64,000 nucleotides of DNA from Corynebacterium gottingense (lineage in GTDB: Bacteria; Actinomycetota; Actinomycetes; Mycobacteriales; Mycobacteriaceae), in NCBI RefSeq assembly GCF_003693265.1, contig NZ_RDRE01000001.1:186001-250000 (forward strand), written 5' to 3'. Position 1 is the first letter of the stretch, and every line of letters begins with the position of its first letter. Position numbers and translations under genes: made by a program. Shown piece after piece: positions 16,864 through 25,759 of the stretch. The notes below the pieces were generated by a model. It was not told the DNA's origin and searched no databases. It saw only the letters and a program-made list of their open reading frames with translations.

Positions 16864-18479
16864 CGGCGGTGGAGGCAGAAGTGCAGCGGATGATGTCGCT
16901 GATTTCGGCGGCGCCGGTGGCGTCGTCAAGCAAACGTGCGACCGCGCAGGGGATGGCGAACGAGCTCCTCTGCAGCATCGACAGGCTGCGGGGCCAGAAC
17001 CTTAGCCAGTTCGCGCAGACGGGCGCGCAGCTGCGCAGCCGGTGCGGTGGCACGGGCAGTGTGAGCGCGGGCGGGAGCCTGGGGGCTGACATCTTCGGGC
17101 CTCCCGGCGGCGGCCGCGGTCCCACAGGCGAGCCGATCTGCGGGCCCTGGTTCGACGAGGTGGGCATTACCGCGCGCGAGTCCTCGGACGCCGAGCGGGA
17201 AGCCGAGCACTTCACGCAGGTCGATGAGGTCGGCGGGCAGATCGAGGAGTGCTGCAAGGCCATCGAGGACGTGTGCGCGACGGGCGACATTGCGATGCAG
17301 GAGATGCTCTCCCCGGTGTGCACCATGCTGGAGATGATTGTGAAGTTCGGGTTCCCGCAGCTCACCGACCAGGTCATCGACGTGGCGATCGGTGCGCTCA
17401 CGCAGGCGAATGCGACCGCGTCGGACCGCAATTGCGTGATCGAGGACTGCCTGGACACGATCGCGAAGTGCGTGGAGCAGGTCGCTGAGCGGCAGCCGGC
17501 ACCCGCGGTGGAGTACGGCGGCGGTGCCTGTGGCGCGGGCGCGGCGGGAGGCGTGAGCGCGGGCGCGGCCGGGACGGTTGCTGCGCAGTGCGCGGAACCG
17601 GTTCAGGCTCCCTCCCCGAAGCCGGCGCCGCAGCCTGTGGCGCCGCCGGCTGTCGCACCGGAGCCAGCGCCGGCACCGGTACCGGAGCCCCCGGCCCAGC
17701 GCGAGTGCCCCCGCTTCGAGTCGCGGTGCGTTGAGCGTCCCGCTCCGGTGGGCGTGGGCGTAGCGAGCCTCTCCGCGTCACAGGCCGCGACGTCGGCGGC
17801 GTCCGCCGCGTTGGGCGCTGGCGCCGGGGTGTTCCCGCAGGTGGTCCAGCCGCCAGCGCCGCAGATGCCGCCGATGAACATTGAGGTGAACTTCAACTAC
17901 GCGCTCGACGGCGCCGTCAACGCGGGGCTTGAGGCAGTGGACTGCGAGACGGTGTCGCAGTTCCAGCCCCCTGTGCAGCAGGTTTCCTCGGATTCCTCTG
18001 CGTGGGTCGGCACGTTGGTGCAGGTCGGCGCCGCGGCGGTGCTCGAGGGGCTCGACTGTTTTGCGGCCTCGCTCGACGCGGTGGCGGAGTGCCCCGGGGC
18101 GGAGTGCTGTACGCACGAAGTCACGGAGCCAGAGCCAGAGCCGGTGCCCGAGCCAGAGCCTGAACCGACGCCGGAGCCCGAGCCCGAACCGGTGCCCGAG
18201 CCCGAACCTGTGCCCGAGGACGGCGTGATCCCGCCGCCACCTGAGCTTGCGCAGGTGGAGGAGCCGGCCCCGCCGCCGGAGAAGGTCGCGCACCTGGAGG
18301 GCGCGCCGACCGAAGCGGCCCAGGCTCCCGAGCCACCGGCTGCCGCTGACCCGGTCGTCGAACCGCAACCGGAGCAGCACGAAGGACAAACCGAACACAC
18401 AGCAGAGCCTGAACACACCGAGCAACCAGCGCAGGACGCGCATGAACCGTGGGCAATCAAGAAGACAGGGGAATGGTGA
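16860..18479 (+). CDS. Cys- and Pro-rich protein (Rv3439c-like), unknown role
   Basis: A 539-aa protein of two parts. Residues 1-210 are helical with many cysteines in spaced patterns (IEECCKAIEDVC, NCVIEDCLDTIAKC). The rest is Ala/Gly/Pro-rich, with a second cysteine-bearing stretch, and from about 420 has long Pro-Glu repeats (EPEPEPVPEPEP) and an acidic tail. No signal peptide or membrane helix is seen, yet such Pro-rich tails are common in wall-associated and ESX-linked proteins. The GTG start overlaps the previous stop (GTGA). Rv3439c, Ala/Pro-rich, sits at the same place in M. tuberculosis. Function unknown. Confidence 0.72.
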   Translation: MTAVEAEVQRMMSLISAAPVASSSKRATAQGMANELLCSIDRLRGQNLSQFAQTGAQLRSRCGGTGSVSAGGSLGADIFGPPGGGRGPTGEPICGPWFDEVGITARESSDAEREAEHFTQVDEVGGQIEECCKAIEDVCATGDIAMQEMLSPVCTMLEMIVKFGFPQLTDQVIDVAIGALTQANATASDRNCVIEDCLDTIAKCVEQVAERQPAPAVEYGGGACGAGAAGGVSAGAAGTVAAQCAEPVQAPSPKPAPQPVAPPAVAPEPAPAPVPEPPAQRECPRFESRCVERPAPVGVGVASLSASQAATSAASAALGAGAGVFPQVVQPPAPQMPPMNIEVNFNYALDGAVNAGLEAVDCETVSQFQPPVQQVSSDSSAWVGTLVQVGAAAVLEGLDCFAASLDAVAECPGAECCTHEVTEPEPEPVPEPEPEPTPEPEPEPVPEPEPVPEDGVIPPPPELAQVEEPAPPPEKVAHLEGAPTEAAQAPEPPAAADPVVEPQPEQHEGQTEHTAEPEHTEQPAQDAHEPWAIKKTGEW

Positions 18480-18760
18480 TGGATTTCGCAGAGTTTGCCG
18501 AGCAGTACCGGCGACGTACCCAGAAGCGCATGCTGGATTTCGAGGCCATGCTCAGAGACAACCAGCGCAAAATGGCGCAGACCGCGAAGTACCACGCGAT
18601 GGCGCAGGCGAACCCGAACAAGCCACCGCTGGTCGTGCCGCGCGGAGAGTACAGCTACCCGCTCAAGACATCCAAGCTGCTACAACCGCCGGAGGACGGG
18701 CAGAAGCCGATCCGGGCGGTGCTGCGCCGCGAGCCACCGAACGGGAGGCGCCCACGGTAG
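18479..18760 (+). CDS. Small basic protein of the ESX-linked operon
   Basis: A 93-aa protein, helical N-terminal half (MDFAEFAEQYRRRTQKRMLD) and a Pro/Arg-rich C-terminal half. It overlaps the stop of the Cys/Pro-rich gene by one base (TGATG) and is the last gene of that unit. An upstream in-frame ATG at 18473 is possible, but the AGGGGA motif fits 18479 better. I do not recognise a family. Confidence 0.65.
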   Translation: MDFAEFAEQYRRRTQKRMLDFEAMLRDNQRKMAQTAKYHAMAQANPNKPPLVVPRGEYSYPLKTSKLLQPPEDGQKPIRAVLRREPPNGRRPR

Positions 18761-18777
18761 GGATGATCGCGAGGCTG

Positions 18778-18822
18778 CGCCTAAAACGTGCCTAAAACGT
18801 GCCTCAAACGTGCCTAGAACAG
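18778..18822. repeat. Four tandem copies of an 11-bp unit between convergent genes
   Basis: The unit GCCTAAAACGT occurs in four consecutive, slightly varied copies (last ones GCCTCAAACGT and GCCTAGAACAG). The array fills the gap after the small basic protein gene and includes the stop codon of the hydrolase gene on the other strand. Confidence 0.75.
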
Positions 18823-19668
18823 CGAGAACCCGCTGTCGTCGCGGCTCAGCCCGGCGGCCTCTGCCAGGTCGTCGCCCACCAGCGACTTCACGCTGCCGCC
18901 CGCGGCCTCCGGGTCGGAGTAGGCGGAGTACTTGTTCTCCCCGCCGAGCTGGTGCAGGAGGAACCCGGTGACCAGGCCGCGCGCGGTCTCCTGGATGCTG
19001 CGGTTGGACTTGCCCAGCCCGAGGACGCGCTTGAGCAGGCCGTCCTCGGAAAACTCCTGCTGGTCGCCCTTCTTGATGGTGCGGTAGCACGCGTCACCGG
19101 CCCAGTTGTAGGCCAGCTTCGCGGGGTTGCCCGGATCAAACAGTGCGTCGCCCTCGGGGCCTGGGCCGATGATCATCGCGGGCACGAACGTGGAGCGCGC
19201 CGCCTCCGTGGAGGAGGGAGCCACGTTTGCGGGGTAGATCGACGCAACGGCGCGGACCTGCGGGTTGTCCACGGAGGCGAGCACCGCGGCGCCGCCGCCC
19301 ATGCCGTGGCCGACCATGCCGAGCTTGCCGGAGGAGACCGTAATGTTGCCGTTGCCCAGGCGCACGCCCGCGCAGATCTGCAGCGCCGTTTCGAGGTCGG
19401 CGGCGAAGCCGCGGTGGTCGGGCGCCAGCCCCGTTTCCGTGTTCGGCGCGGCGACGACGATGCCCCAGCTGGCCAGGTGGCGCAGGAAGCGGTGGTAGTC
19501 GCCGACCTTCTTGGTCCAGTCGTGCCCGAAGGCGACGGCGGGCAGGTCCTTGCCTTCCACCGGCGCGTACACCTTGCCGGGCAGGCCGGTGTAGCCCAGG
19601 TCGCCCTCGAGGACGCGGTGCGGGCCGCGCTTGGACAGTTCGGAAAGATTCTTCAACTTCGCAGACAC
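18814..19668 (-). CDS. Alpha/beta hydrolase (Rv3438-like)
   Basis: A 284-aa hydrolase of the dienelactone hydrolase/chlorophyllase-like group. The strand-turn-helix after VAFGHDW and a GHGMGGG elbow (in LGMVGHGMGGGAAV) are visible; the usual nucleophile position GxSxG reads GHGMG, so the canonical serine or cysteine is missing and activity is doubtful. The GTG at 19668 follows a -10-like TACCAT by seven bases; it begins VSAKLKNLSELSKRG. The ORF is open to 19713. Stands alone, convergent with the ESX-linked operon. Confidence 0.72.
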   Translation of the reverse strand: MSAKLKNLSELSKRGPHRVLEGDLGYTGLPGKVYAPVEGKDLPAVAFGHDWTKKVGDYHRFLRHLASWGIVVAAPNTETGLAPDHRGFAADLETALQICAGVRLGNGNITVSSGKLGMVGHGMGGGAAVLASVDNPQVRAVASIYPANVAPSSTEAARSTFVPAMIIGPGPEGDALFDPGNPAKLAYNWAGDACYRTIKKGDQQEFSEDGLLKRVLGLGKSNRSIQETARGLVTGFLLHQLGGENKYSAYSDPEAAGGSVKSLVGDDLAEAAGLSRDDSGFSLF

Positions 19669-19773
19669 GCCGACAATGGTACTCGAGCAGTGCGTCGCAC
19701 GTGCGCAGTCCACGGCTTCGGCCCCGCGCGTCGTTTCGGCTAGGGTGAGCCGGGAACGATAGGAGGTGGCAGG

Positions 19774-20433
19774 ATGCTCGGCGCACTCTCGCTCGCATTC
19801 GTCGATTCGGTGAACCTACTGCTTATCGGCGTCATCGTGACGGTAGGCATCATGGTGCCCCGCCACAGCCGCACCTACGCAGCCATCACGGCGCTGCTCA
19901 TCGCGGGCGATTGGCTGGGCGTGGCCAGCCTCGCCCTGCTCATGCTCGCTATTTTCGACGGCCTCGGGCCCCTCGTTCACGACTTCGTCGACGGCCCCAT
20001 CTTCGGCGTGCTCCTCCTGGTCACAGGCTTGGCCACCGCGGTGCTCGCGCTGAAGGGCGGGGACAACAGCAAGCTTATCGACGCCATCTTGAAAACGCTC
20101 CGCAAACCAAACGCCCTGACGGTGGTCACCGGCTTCATCCTCGGTGTGGTGCAATCAGCCACCTCGATGCCATTTTATGGCGGGCTGGCCCTGCTCTCCA
20201 CTGCGGGTATTCCGCCGGAGATCCGCTACACCTCGCTGGTCCTCTACGCCACCGTGGCCCTGTCGCTGCCAACCTTGTCCGCGCTGCTGGTCGGCTGGGT
20301 CCGCGCGCGCCCGGAGAGCCTGGCGGGCCGCGGGTTTGCGTGGGCGCGCTCGAACCCCCACACGGTGACCCTGGCCGCGACGTGGGCGGTGTCCGCCTTG
20401 CTCATCCTGCTCGGCGTCCTGCACTTGCTTTAA
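19774..20433 (+). CDS. Membrane protein, possibly GAP/SfLAP-like
   Basis: A 219-aa protein with about six hydrophobic helices and a central loop (residues 90-110, KGGDNSKLIDAILKTLRK). Size and topology resemble the GAP (sulfolipid-addressing protein) family of small exporters, but no signature allows a firm call. A strong RBS AGGAGG precedes the ATG. An exact 13-mer copy at 20073 encodes LIDAI. Upstream of alr by 30 bp but alr has its own promoter. Confidence 0.6.
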   Translation: MLGALSLAFVDSVNLLLIGVIVTVGIMVPRHSRTYAAITALLIAGDWLGVASLALLMLAIFDGLGPLVHDFVDGPIFGVLLLVTGLATAVLALKGGDNSKLIDAILKTLRKPNALTVVTGFILGVVQSATSMPFYGGLALLSTAGIPPEIRYTSLVLYATVALSLPTLSALLVGWVRARPESLAGRGFAWARSNPHTVTLAATWAVSALLILLGVLHLL

Positions 20434-20463
20434 ACCGGTCGCGAGTGGTGCACAATAGCGTGC

Positions 20464-21600
20464 ATGAACCCAACACGTCCGCAACCGCTGGTCACCCGCA
20501 TCGATCTTGATGCCATCGCGCACAACACTCGCGTCCTCGCAGCACAGGCGGGGCCCGCGCGCCTGATGTGTGTGGTGAAGGCGGACGCCTACAACCACGG
20601 CGTGCAGCGCTGCGTGCCGGTGATGGACCGCAACGGCGCGGAGGCGTTCGGTGTCGCCACCTTCGCGGAGGCCCGCCAGGTCGCCCAGCTCACCGACAAG
20701 CCGGTCCTGGCCTGGCTGTGGACCCCGGGCGAGGAGATCCCCGCCGGCATCGAGGTCGGCGTCCCCTCGCTTGCGCACCTGGGCATGCTTCTCGACGCCA
20801 CCGCGACCCCCACCCCCACCCGCGTCCACCTCATCGTGGACACCGGCATGAACCGTTCCGGGCTGGACGAGGACGCGTGGCCCGAGGCCTTCGCACGGGC
20901 GGCGCGCGCCGAGGCGGAAGGGGCGATCCGCGTCGTCGGCCTGATGAGTCACCTGGCCTGCGCGGACGACCCGGGCAACCCGTTTACCGCGGAGCAGCTC
21001 GCCGCGTTTGCCCGCGCCCAGGCGCAGGCGCGGGCGGCGGGCCTGGCCCCGCGGGTCAACCACATCGCAAACTCGCCGGCCCTGTGGACCTGCCCGGAGG
21101 CGCACTGCGAGCAAGTACGACCGGGACTGAGCTTGTACGGCGATGAACCGGTGCCGGGCCAGACCCACGGGCTGCGGACCGCGATGACGTGGGCGGCCCG
21201 CGTGGTGGCGGTCAAGCAGATCGCGCGCGGCGAGTCCGTGAGCTACGGCCTGACCTGGCAGGCGCCGGAGGACGGGTACACGGCGCTCGTCCCGGTGGGC
21301 TACGCCGACGGGGTGGGCCGCTCGTGGCAGGACCACTTCGGAGCCACCATCGGCGGGCAGTGGTACCCGCAGGTGGGCAGGGTGTGCATGGACCAGATTG
21401 TGCTGTGGCTTGGCGCGGATGGTGCCACCGGCGCTAGCCCCGTGCGCCCGGGGGACGAGGCGGTGCTCTTCGGCGACGGCGGCGTGAGCGCGGACGAGCT
21501 GGCGGGCGCGGTGGGCACGATCAATTACGAGGTGCTGTGCGCGCCCAAGGGCAGGACGGTGCGGGAGTATGTTGGGGAGGGAAGAGAGGGGCGTCGATAA
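20464..21600 (+). CDS. alr: Alanine racemase
   Basis: PLP enzyme making D-alanine for peptidoglycan. The PLP-binding lysine is Lys39 in VVKADAYNHG (most family members have YGHG). The catalytic tyrosine region VSYGLTW and the loop PVGYADGVGR are present. Length 378 aa is normal. The ATG is seven bases after CACAAT, so it is probably leaderless. The stop codon TAA is formed by an exact copy of the 13-mer (21590-21602). It heads the row alr-tsaE known from mycobacteria. Confidence 0.96.
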   Translation: MNPTRPQPLVTRIDLDAIAHNTRVLAAQAGPARLMCVVKADAYNHGVQRCVPVMDRNGAEAFGVATFAEARQVAQLTDKPVLAWLWTPGEEIPAGIEVGVPSLAHLGMLLDATATPTPTRVHLIVDTGMNRSGLDEDAWPEAFARAARAEAEGAIRVVGLMSHLACADDPGNPFTAEQLAAFARAQAQARAAGLAPRVNHIANSPALWTCPEAHCEQVRPGLSLYGDEPVPGQTHGLRTAMTWAARVVAVKQIARGESVSYGLTWQAPEDGYTALVPVGYADGVGRSWQDHFGATIGGQWYPQVGRVCMDQIVLWLGADGATGASPVRPGDEAVLFGDGGVSADELAGAVGTINYEVLCAPKGRTVREYVGEGREGRR

Positions 21601-21620
21601 GCGAAAGGCGAGGGAGACAC

Positions 21621-22130
21621 GTGCAACGAGTGTGCGAAACTGCGGCTGAGACGAAGGCGCTCGGCCGCGAGCTCGGCGCGACCCTGCGCGCGGGCGATGT
21701 GGTGATTCTGGACGGGCCGCTCGGCGCCGGGAAGACGACGCTGACGCAGGGCATTGCGGACGGGCTCGGCGTGAAGGGGCGGGTGACCAGCCCGACGTTT
21801 GTGATTGCGCGGGAGCATCGGTCGCTGTCCGGCGGCCCCTCGCTGATTCACGTCGACGCGTACCGGCTGCTCGGTGAGGGCTCGAGCGGCGACCCGCTCG
21901 GCGAGCTTGACGCGCTGGACCTGGATACGGAGCTGGACCGGGCCGTGGTGGTCGCGGAGTGGGGCGGCGGACTGATCGAGCAGCTCGGGTCGCGCTACCT
22001 GCTGGTCACGCTGGACCGCGAGACGATGGTGCGCGAGGACCCCGACTCGGAGGGGCGCATTATTGGCTGGGAGTGGCGCGGCGGCGAGCCGGGTGAGGGG
22101 CAAACTGGCGATCTTGGTCAGTCAATGTAG
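21621..22130 (+). CDS. tsaE: tRNA threonylcarbamoyladenosine biosynthesis ATPase TsaE
   Basis: ATPase that works with TsaB and TsaD in forming t6A at position 37 of ANN-decoding tRNAs. Walker A is GPLGAGKTTLTQG near residues 33-45; the conserved HVDAYRL and VVVAEWGG motifs follow. I use the GTG at 21621, placed after GAGGGAGAC; the frame is open into the end of alr. Product 169 aa. Confidence 0.92.
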   Translation: MQRVCETAAETKALGRELGATLRAGDVVILDGPLGAGKTTLTQGIADGLGVKGRVTSPTFVIAREHRSLSGGPSLIHVDAYRLLGEGSSGDPLGELDALDLDTELDRAVVVAEWGGGLIEQLGSRYLLVTLDRETMVREDPDSEGRIIGWEWRGGEPGEGQTGDLGQSM

Positions 22131-22140
22131 GCTTTAGCCC

Positions 22141-22674
22141 ATGCTGAAGCTCTCCAACACCAACCGCGGATGGGTTGCGCTGGCCTGCGCTTTGTGGGTC
22201 GTGCTGCTCGTCGCGATGATTTTCATCCCCATGTCCCGCCCGAATGCGCAGGCAGCCTCCGCAACGCCGACGAACTCGCTGCAGGACTCCATCGAGGAGC
22301 TCAACCCGAGCGGCGACGCGCTCATGGGGCAGATGCTGGACCCGAGCCAGATTTACGACGCAGAGCAGTACATGGGCTTTACCACCCTGTGCCCGACCGA
22401 GCCGCCGGAGCTGCTGAACAGCAAGCTGGAGGCACTGCACCTCTCCCAGGACGACCTGGAGATGAGCGCCGACGAGAACGCCAGCGATGACGAGAAGAAC
22501 ACCGCGTACGTCGCGCTGCTGAAGCAGGATGAAAACGCCGAGCCGGGTCTGGACAAGGTGGATCTGCGCTACGTGGACATCTGCCAGGCCCCGGCCACCA
22601 CTGCTTACCCGCTGCAGACCCCGATCATCGTGGGCAAGCAGGGCGGCAAGTGGTTCATGATGCCGGCTCAGTAA
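22141..22674 (+). CDS. Membrane-anchored protein of unknown function
   Basis: A 177-aa protein with one N-terminal membrane helix (residues 10-31, no lipobox cysteine after it) and an extracytoplasmic acidic helical domain carrying two cysteines (TTLCPTEP, VDICQAP) and ending KQGGKWFMMPAQ. The ATG is seven bases after TAGGCT, a leaderless arrangement. Its stop overlaps the ATG of tsaB by one base, so it is expressed with the t6A genes. I do not recognise the family. Confidence 0.7.
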   Translation: MLKLSNTNRGWVALACALWVVLLVAMIFIPMSRPNAQAASATPTNSLQDSIEELNPSGDALMGQMLDPSQIYDAEQYMGFTTLCPTEPPELLNSKLEALHLSQDDLEMSADENASDDEKNTAYVALLKQDENAEPGLDKVDLRYVDICQAPATTAYPLQTPIIVGKQGGKWFMMPAQ

Positions 22675-23390
22675 TGCTTGTACTCGCACTCGACACGGCA
22701 ACGACAGACCTGGTCGCGGGCCTGGCGGAGGTCCCCGACCCCGCTGACCCCGCCAGCGCTACTTCCTGCGAGGTCATCGCGGAATCCGTGACCGCCACCC
22801 GCGCCCACAACGAGTTGCTCGTCCCCACGGTGACGCAGCTCCTTCAGGGCGCGGGTCGCGCGTTTGCGGATCTCGACGCCATCGTGGTGGGCTGCGGCCC
22901 CGGCCCGTTCACCGGCCTGCGCGTAGGCATGGCAACGGCGTCCGCGTTCGGCCAGGCCCTGGGCGTGCCCGTCCACGGCGTGGTCACGCACGACGCGGTC
23001 GCCGCTGTGCTGGACGCCCCCTCGGCCCTCGTAGTCACCGACGCCCGTAGGCGCGAGGTGTACTGGGCGCGTTACGACGCCGGCGCGCGCGCGGACGGCC
23101 CCGACGTGGTGGCCCCGGCGGCGCTGGAGTGCCCGCCGGTGGCGGTCTGCTCGGTCCCCGAGCAGCTCTCCGAGCAGCTCCCCGAACAACTCACGGCGCA
23201 GGCGGAGCGGGTGACCTACCAGGCGCCCACCACCGCCGGTCTTCTTGCCGCGGCCGACCTCACCGCGACACCCGGCCCGCTGGTGCCGCACTACCTGCGC
23301 CGCCCGGACGCCGTCCCGCCGAAGGCGACCCCGAGGTCACCCGCCCTGCCGGAGGTAGACCTCTCCCAGTTCCGCGCGCCGGGGAAGTAA
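22674..23390 (+). CDS. tsaB: tRNA threonylcarbamoyladenosine biosynthesis protein TsaB
   Basis: ASKHA-fold protein that supports TsaD in t6A synthesis. The N-terminus MLVLALDTATTDLVAGLAE and the motif GPGPFTGLRVGMA (residues 75-88) are typical. 238 aa. TAATG overlap with the upstream gene fixes the start at 22674. rimI follows 9 bp downstream. Confidence 0.94.
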   Translation: MLVLALDTATTDLVAGLAEVPDPADPASATSCEVIAESVTATRAHNELLVPTVTQLLQGAGRAFADLDAIVVGCGPGPFTGLRVGMATASAFGQALGVPVHGVVTHDAVAAVLDAPSALVVTDARRREVYWARYDAGARADGPDVVAPAALECPPVAVCSVPEQLSEQLPEQLTAQAERVTYQAPTTAGLLAAADLTATPGPLVPHYLRRPDAVPPKATPRSPALPEVDLSQFRAPGK

Positions 23391-23399
23391 GGGGAGCAC

Positions 23400-23912
23400 G
23401 TGCAGTTTCGGGAACTGGTCCCGGCGGACGCCACCCGCGTGGCCGAGCTAGAGCAGGCCCTGTTTGCGGGCGATCAGCCGTGGACCGAGAAGATGCTGCT
23501 GGCGGAGTTTGCCCAGCGCCACACCTTCTACGTCGGCGCCTTCGATGACGGCGACACTGACGGTGGAGTGCTCATCGGCTACGCCGGCCTGGCCATGCTG
23601 GGCCCGCGCGAGGACCCCGAGTTTGAGATCCACACCATCGGCGTCGACCCGGCGCACCAGCGCCGCGGCGTCGGCCGAGCACTGATGGACCAGCTCCTGC
23701 ACACCGCCGACCTACTCGACGGGCCCGTGTTCCTCGAGGTGCGCACAGACAACGCCCCCGCGATTGCCATGTACGAGCGCTACGGCTTTGCCACCACCGG
23801 CGTGCGCAAGAACTATTACCAGGCGTCGGGCGCGGACGCGTACGCTATGATGCGCTCCCGCAGGACCGCGCGGGGAAGTCATACATCACCAGAAGGGGAG
23901 CAGGAAGCATGA
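23400..23912 (+). CDS. rimI: GNAT acetyltransferase, ribosomal-protein-alanine N-acetyltransferase RimI-like
   Basis: A 170-aa GNAT fold protein; acetyl-CoA binding motif A is [19 protein letters not shown], and the C-terminal [16 protein letters not shown] is typical of RimI. Start GTG at 23400, preceded by AAGGGGAG. RimI acetylates the N-terminus of S18 in E. coli; the substrate here is not shown. Overlaps tsaD by 4 bp; the tsaB-rimI-tsaD order is common. Confidence 0.88.
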   Translation: MQFRELVPADATRVAELEQALFAGDQPWTEKMLLAEFAQRHTFYVGAFDDGDTDGGVLIGYAGLAMLGPREDPEFEIHTIGVDPAHQRRGVGRALMDQLLHTADLLDGPVFLEVRTDNAPAIAMYERYGFATTGVRKNYYQASGADAYAMMRSRRTARGSHTSPEGEQEA

Positions 23913-24961
23913 TCGTGCTGGGGATTGAATCGTCGTGCGATGAGACCGGCGTGGGCATCGTGGACCTGCACCCGGACGGGACGATGGAGGTCCTCGCGGA
24001 CGCCGTCGCGTCCTCGATGGAGCAGCACTCGCGCTTCGGCGGCGTGGTGCCGGAGATCGCCTCGCGCGCCCACCTCGAGGCCATGCCGCAGGTCATGGAG
24101 GCCGCGCTGCGCGAGGCCGGCATTGCCAAGCCCGATGCCGTCGCCGCGACCGTCGGCCCGGGCCTCGCCGGCGCGCTGCTGGTCGGCGCGTCCGCGGCGA
24201 AGGCGTACGCCGCCGCCTGGGGCGTGCCCTTTTACGGCGTGAACCACCTCGGCGGCCACGTCGCGGTGGCCAATCTGGAGGGCGAGTCCGAGCTGCCGCA
24301 CTCCATCGCCCTGCTGGTTTCCGGCGGCCACACCCAGCTGCTCGAGGTCCAGGCCGTGGGCCGCCCGATGCGGGAGATGGGCTCGACGCTTGACGACGCC
24401 GCCGGCGAGGCCTACGACAAAGTCGCCCGCCTCCTCGGCCTCGGGTACCCGGGCGGACCCGTGGTGGACAAGCTGGCGGCGCAGGGTGACCCGAACGCCA
24501 TCGCGTTCCCGCGCGGCCTGTTCAAAGCGCAGGACCTGCGTGGGGAGCACCGCTTCGACTTTTCCTTCTCCGGGCTGAAGACCGCGGTCGCCCGCTACGT
24601 GGAGGCCGCTGAGCGAGAGGGGCACGTCATCAGCATGGAAGACGTGTGTGCCTCCTTCCAGGAGGCGGTGTGTGACGTGCTCACCGCCAAGGCCGTCATG
24701 GCCTGCGAGGACACCGGTGCGCGGACGCTGCTGCTCGGCGGCGGCGTGGCGGCCAACTCGCGGCTGCGCGGGCTCGCGCGCGAGCGCTGCGAGGCCCACG
24801 GCATCGAGCTACGGGTTCCGCGCTTCAAGCTGTGCACGGACAACGGCGTGATGATCGCTGCGCTGGCCGGCCAGCTCATCCACGAGGGCGCGCGGCCGTC
24901 CCCGCTGTCCACTGCCACCGACACGTCGCTCGAGGTGGAAACGCCGCTCGTCGGCGCGTGA
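23909..24961 (+). CDS. tsaD: tRNA N6-adenosine threonylcarbamoyltransferase TsaD
   Basis: Catalytic subunit that transfers the threonylcarbamoyl group to A37. N-terminus [14 protein letters not shown], metal-binding histidines in NHLGGHVA, nucleotide-binding [11 protein letters not shown], and TDNGVMIA near the C-terminus. 350 aa, standard length. ATGA overlap with rimI. Confidence 0.96.
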   Translation: MIVLGIESSCDETGVGIVDLHPDGTMEVLADAVASSMEQHSRFGGVVPEIASRAHLEAMPQVMEAALREAGIAKPDAVAATVGPGLAGALLVGASAAKAYAAAWGVPFYGVNHLGGHVAVANLEGESELPHSIALLVSGGHTQLLEVQAVGRPMREMGSTLDDAAGEAYDKVARLLGLGYPGGPVVDKLAAQGDPNAIAFPRGLFKAQDLRGEHRFDFSFSGLKTAVARYVEAAEREGHVISMEDVCASFQEAVCDVLTAKAVMACEDTGARTLLLGGGVAANSRLRGLARERCEAHGIELRVPRFKLCTDNGVMIAALAGQLIHEGARPSPLSTATDTSLEVETPLVGA

Positions 24962-24973
24962 CCCCTGGCCCGG

Positions 24974-24989
24974 AGGAGCTTTCGCTCCT
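24974..24989 (+). other. Short hairpin after tsaD
   Basis: AGGAGC / GCTCCT (6 bp) with loop TTTC starts 13 bases after the tsaD stop. It lacks a T-run; it may stabilise or weakly terminate the tsa transcript. A TATGTT at 25011-25016 may be the -10 of the next gene. Confidence 0.35.
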
Positions 24990-25087
24990 GCACAAACGCT
25001 GGGGAGTGACTATGTTGGTGGGCGAGAGCAGAGCCAAGAGCAGATCACTGCACCAGAGCAGCACTGCGCCAGGGAGGATTGCTGACC

Positions 25088-25582
25088 ATGACTGATGCAT
25101 CACACGCCACGGGCCACACGCCGGAGACCACGACGAATCCGGAGCAGGCGGACCGGGAGCGGTTCGGCTTCCTGGTGTCGCCGGACCTGAGCTACCGCCG
25201 CATCGTGTTTGATGAGGACACGGCGCGTGACTTCCTTGGCGGGATGCACGACGACTTTGTTGACGTCGCATTTGAGCAGGAAGGCAACCGCTTCCACGCG
25301 CTGTTCAACCCGGAGGCTCGCGCTCAGGGCGCGGAGCCGAACCCGGTGGCCTCTTTGGCGCGCAACACCGCGGCGACGAACAACCCGGCGTTTCTCACGG
25401 ACCCGACCCGCGCGATCTGCGGGCCGGTCATCTTTACCAACCGCGAGGGCAAGAGTGTGGAGGAGCGCACCATCGAGTCTGTGGATCAGGCGATCCGCGC
25501 GGTGCAGAATTACCGTGAGGACAATCCGGAGGAATACGAGCTCTGGCGCAACGCGGTACTGAACGCGGATCACGCGCAGTAG
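25088..25582 (+). CDS. Conserved corynebacterial protein of unknown function
   Basis: A 164-aa soluble protein between tsaD and groES, without membrane helices or signal peptide (MTDASHATGHTPETTTNPEQ at the start, then FGFLVSPDLSYRR). I start at the ATG at 25088, ten bases after AGGGAGG; a TTG at 25079 is possible. C. glutamicum has a hypothetical gene at this position, as far as I recall. No function can be read. Confidence 0.7.
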   Translation: MTDASHATGHTPETTTNPEQADRERFGFLVSPDLSYRRIVFDEDTARDFLGGMHDDFVDVAFEQEGNRFHALFNPEARAQGAEPNPVASLARNTAATNNPAFLTDPTRAICGPVIFTNREGKSVEERTIESVDQAIRAVQNYREDNPEEYELWRNAVLNADHAQ

Positions 25583-25603
25583 CGATTTCGGGGGGCCGTG
25601 TTG

Positions 25604-25632
25604 TTGTGACTTAGCACTCGTGTGGGTAGAGT
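25604..25632 (+). promoter_or_regulatory. groESL promoter
   Basis: TTGTGA (25604-25609), 17 bases, TAGAGT (25627-25632). The -10 hexamer and the spacer lie inside the CIRCE element, so HrcA binding would block RNA polymerase directly. Confidence 0.65.
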
Positions 25633-25637
25633 GCTAA
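25611..25637. promoter_or_regulatory. CIRCE operator (HrcA binding site)
   Basis: TTAGCACTC, 9 bases, GAGTGCTAA: a perfect match to the CIRCE consensus. HrcA bound here represses groES-groEL1 until heat shock. Confidence 0.97.
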
Positions 25638-25759
25638 CCAGGTTGTGTAGAGCACAGTTGTTTACCCGCGACGACGGCTGCGCATCGAGACAATCGAGAC
25701 AACTGCAAAACCTGCAAGATTGCAACGCAACATCACGAAAGGTCACCAAGGTACCGATT

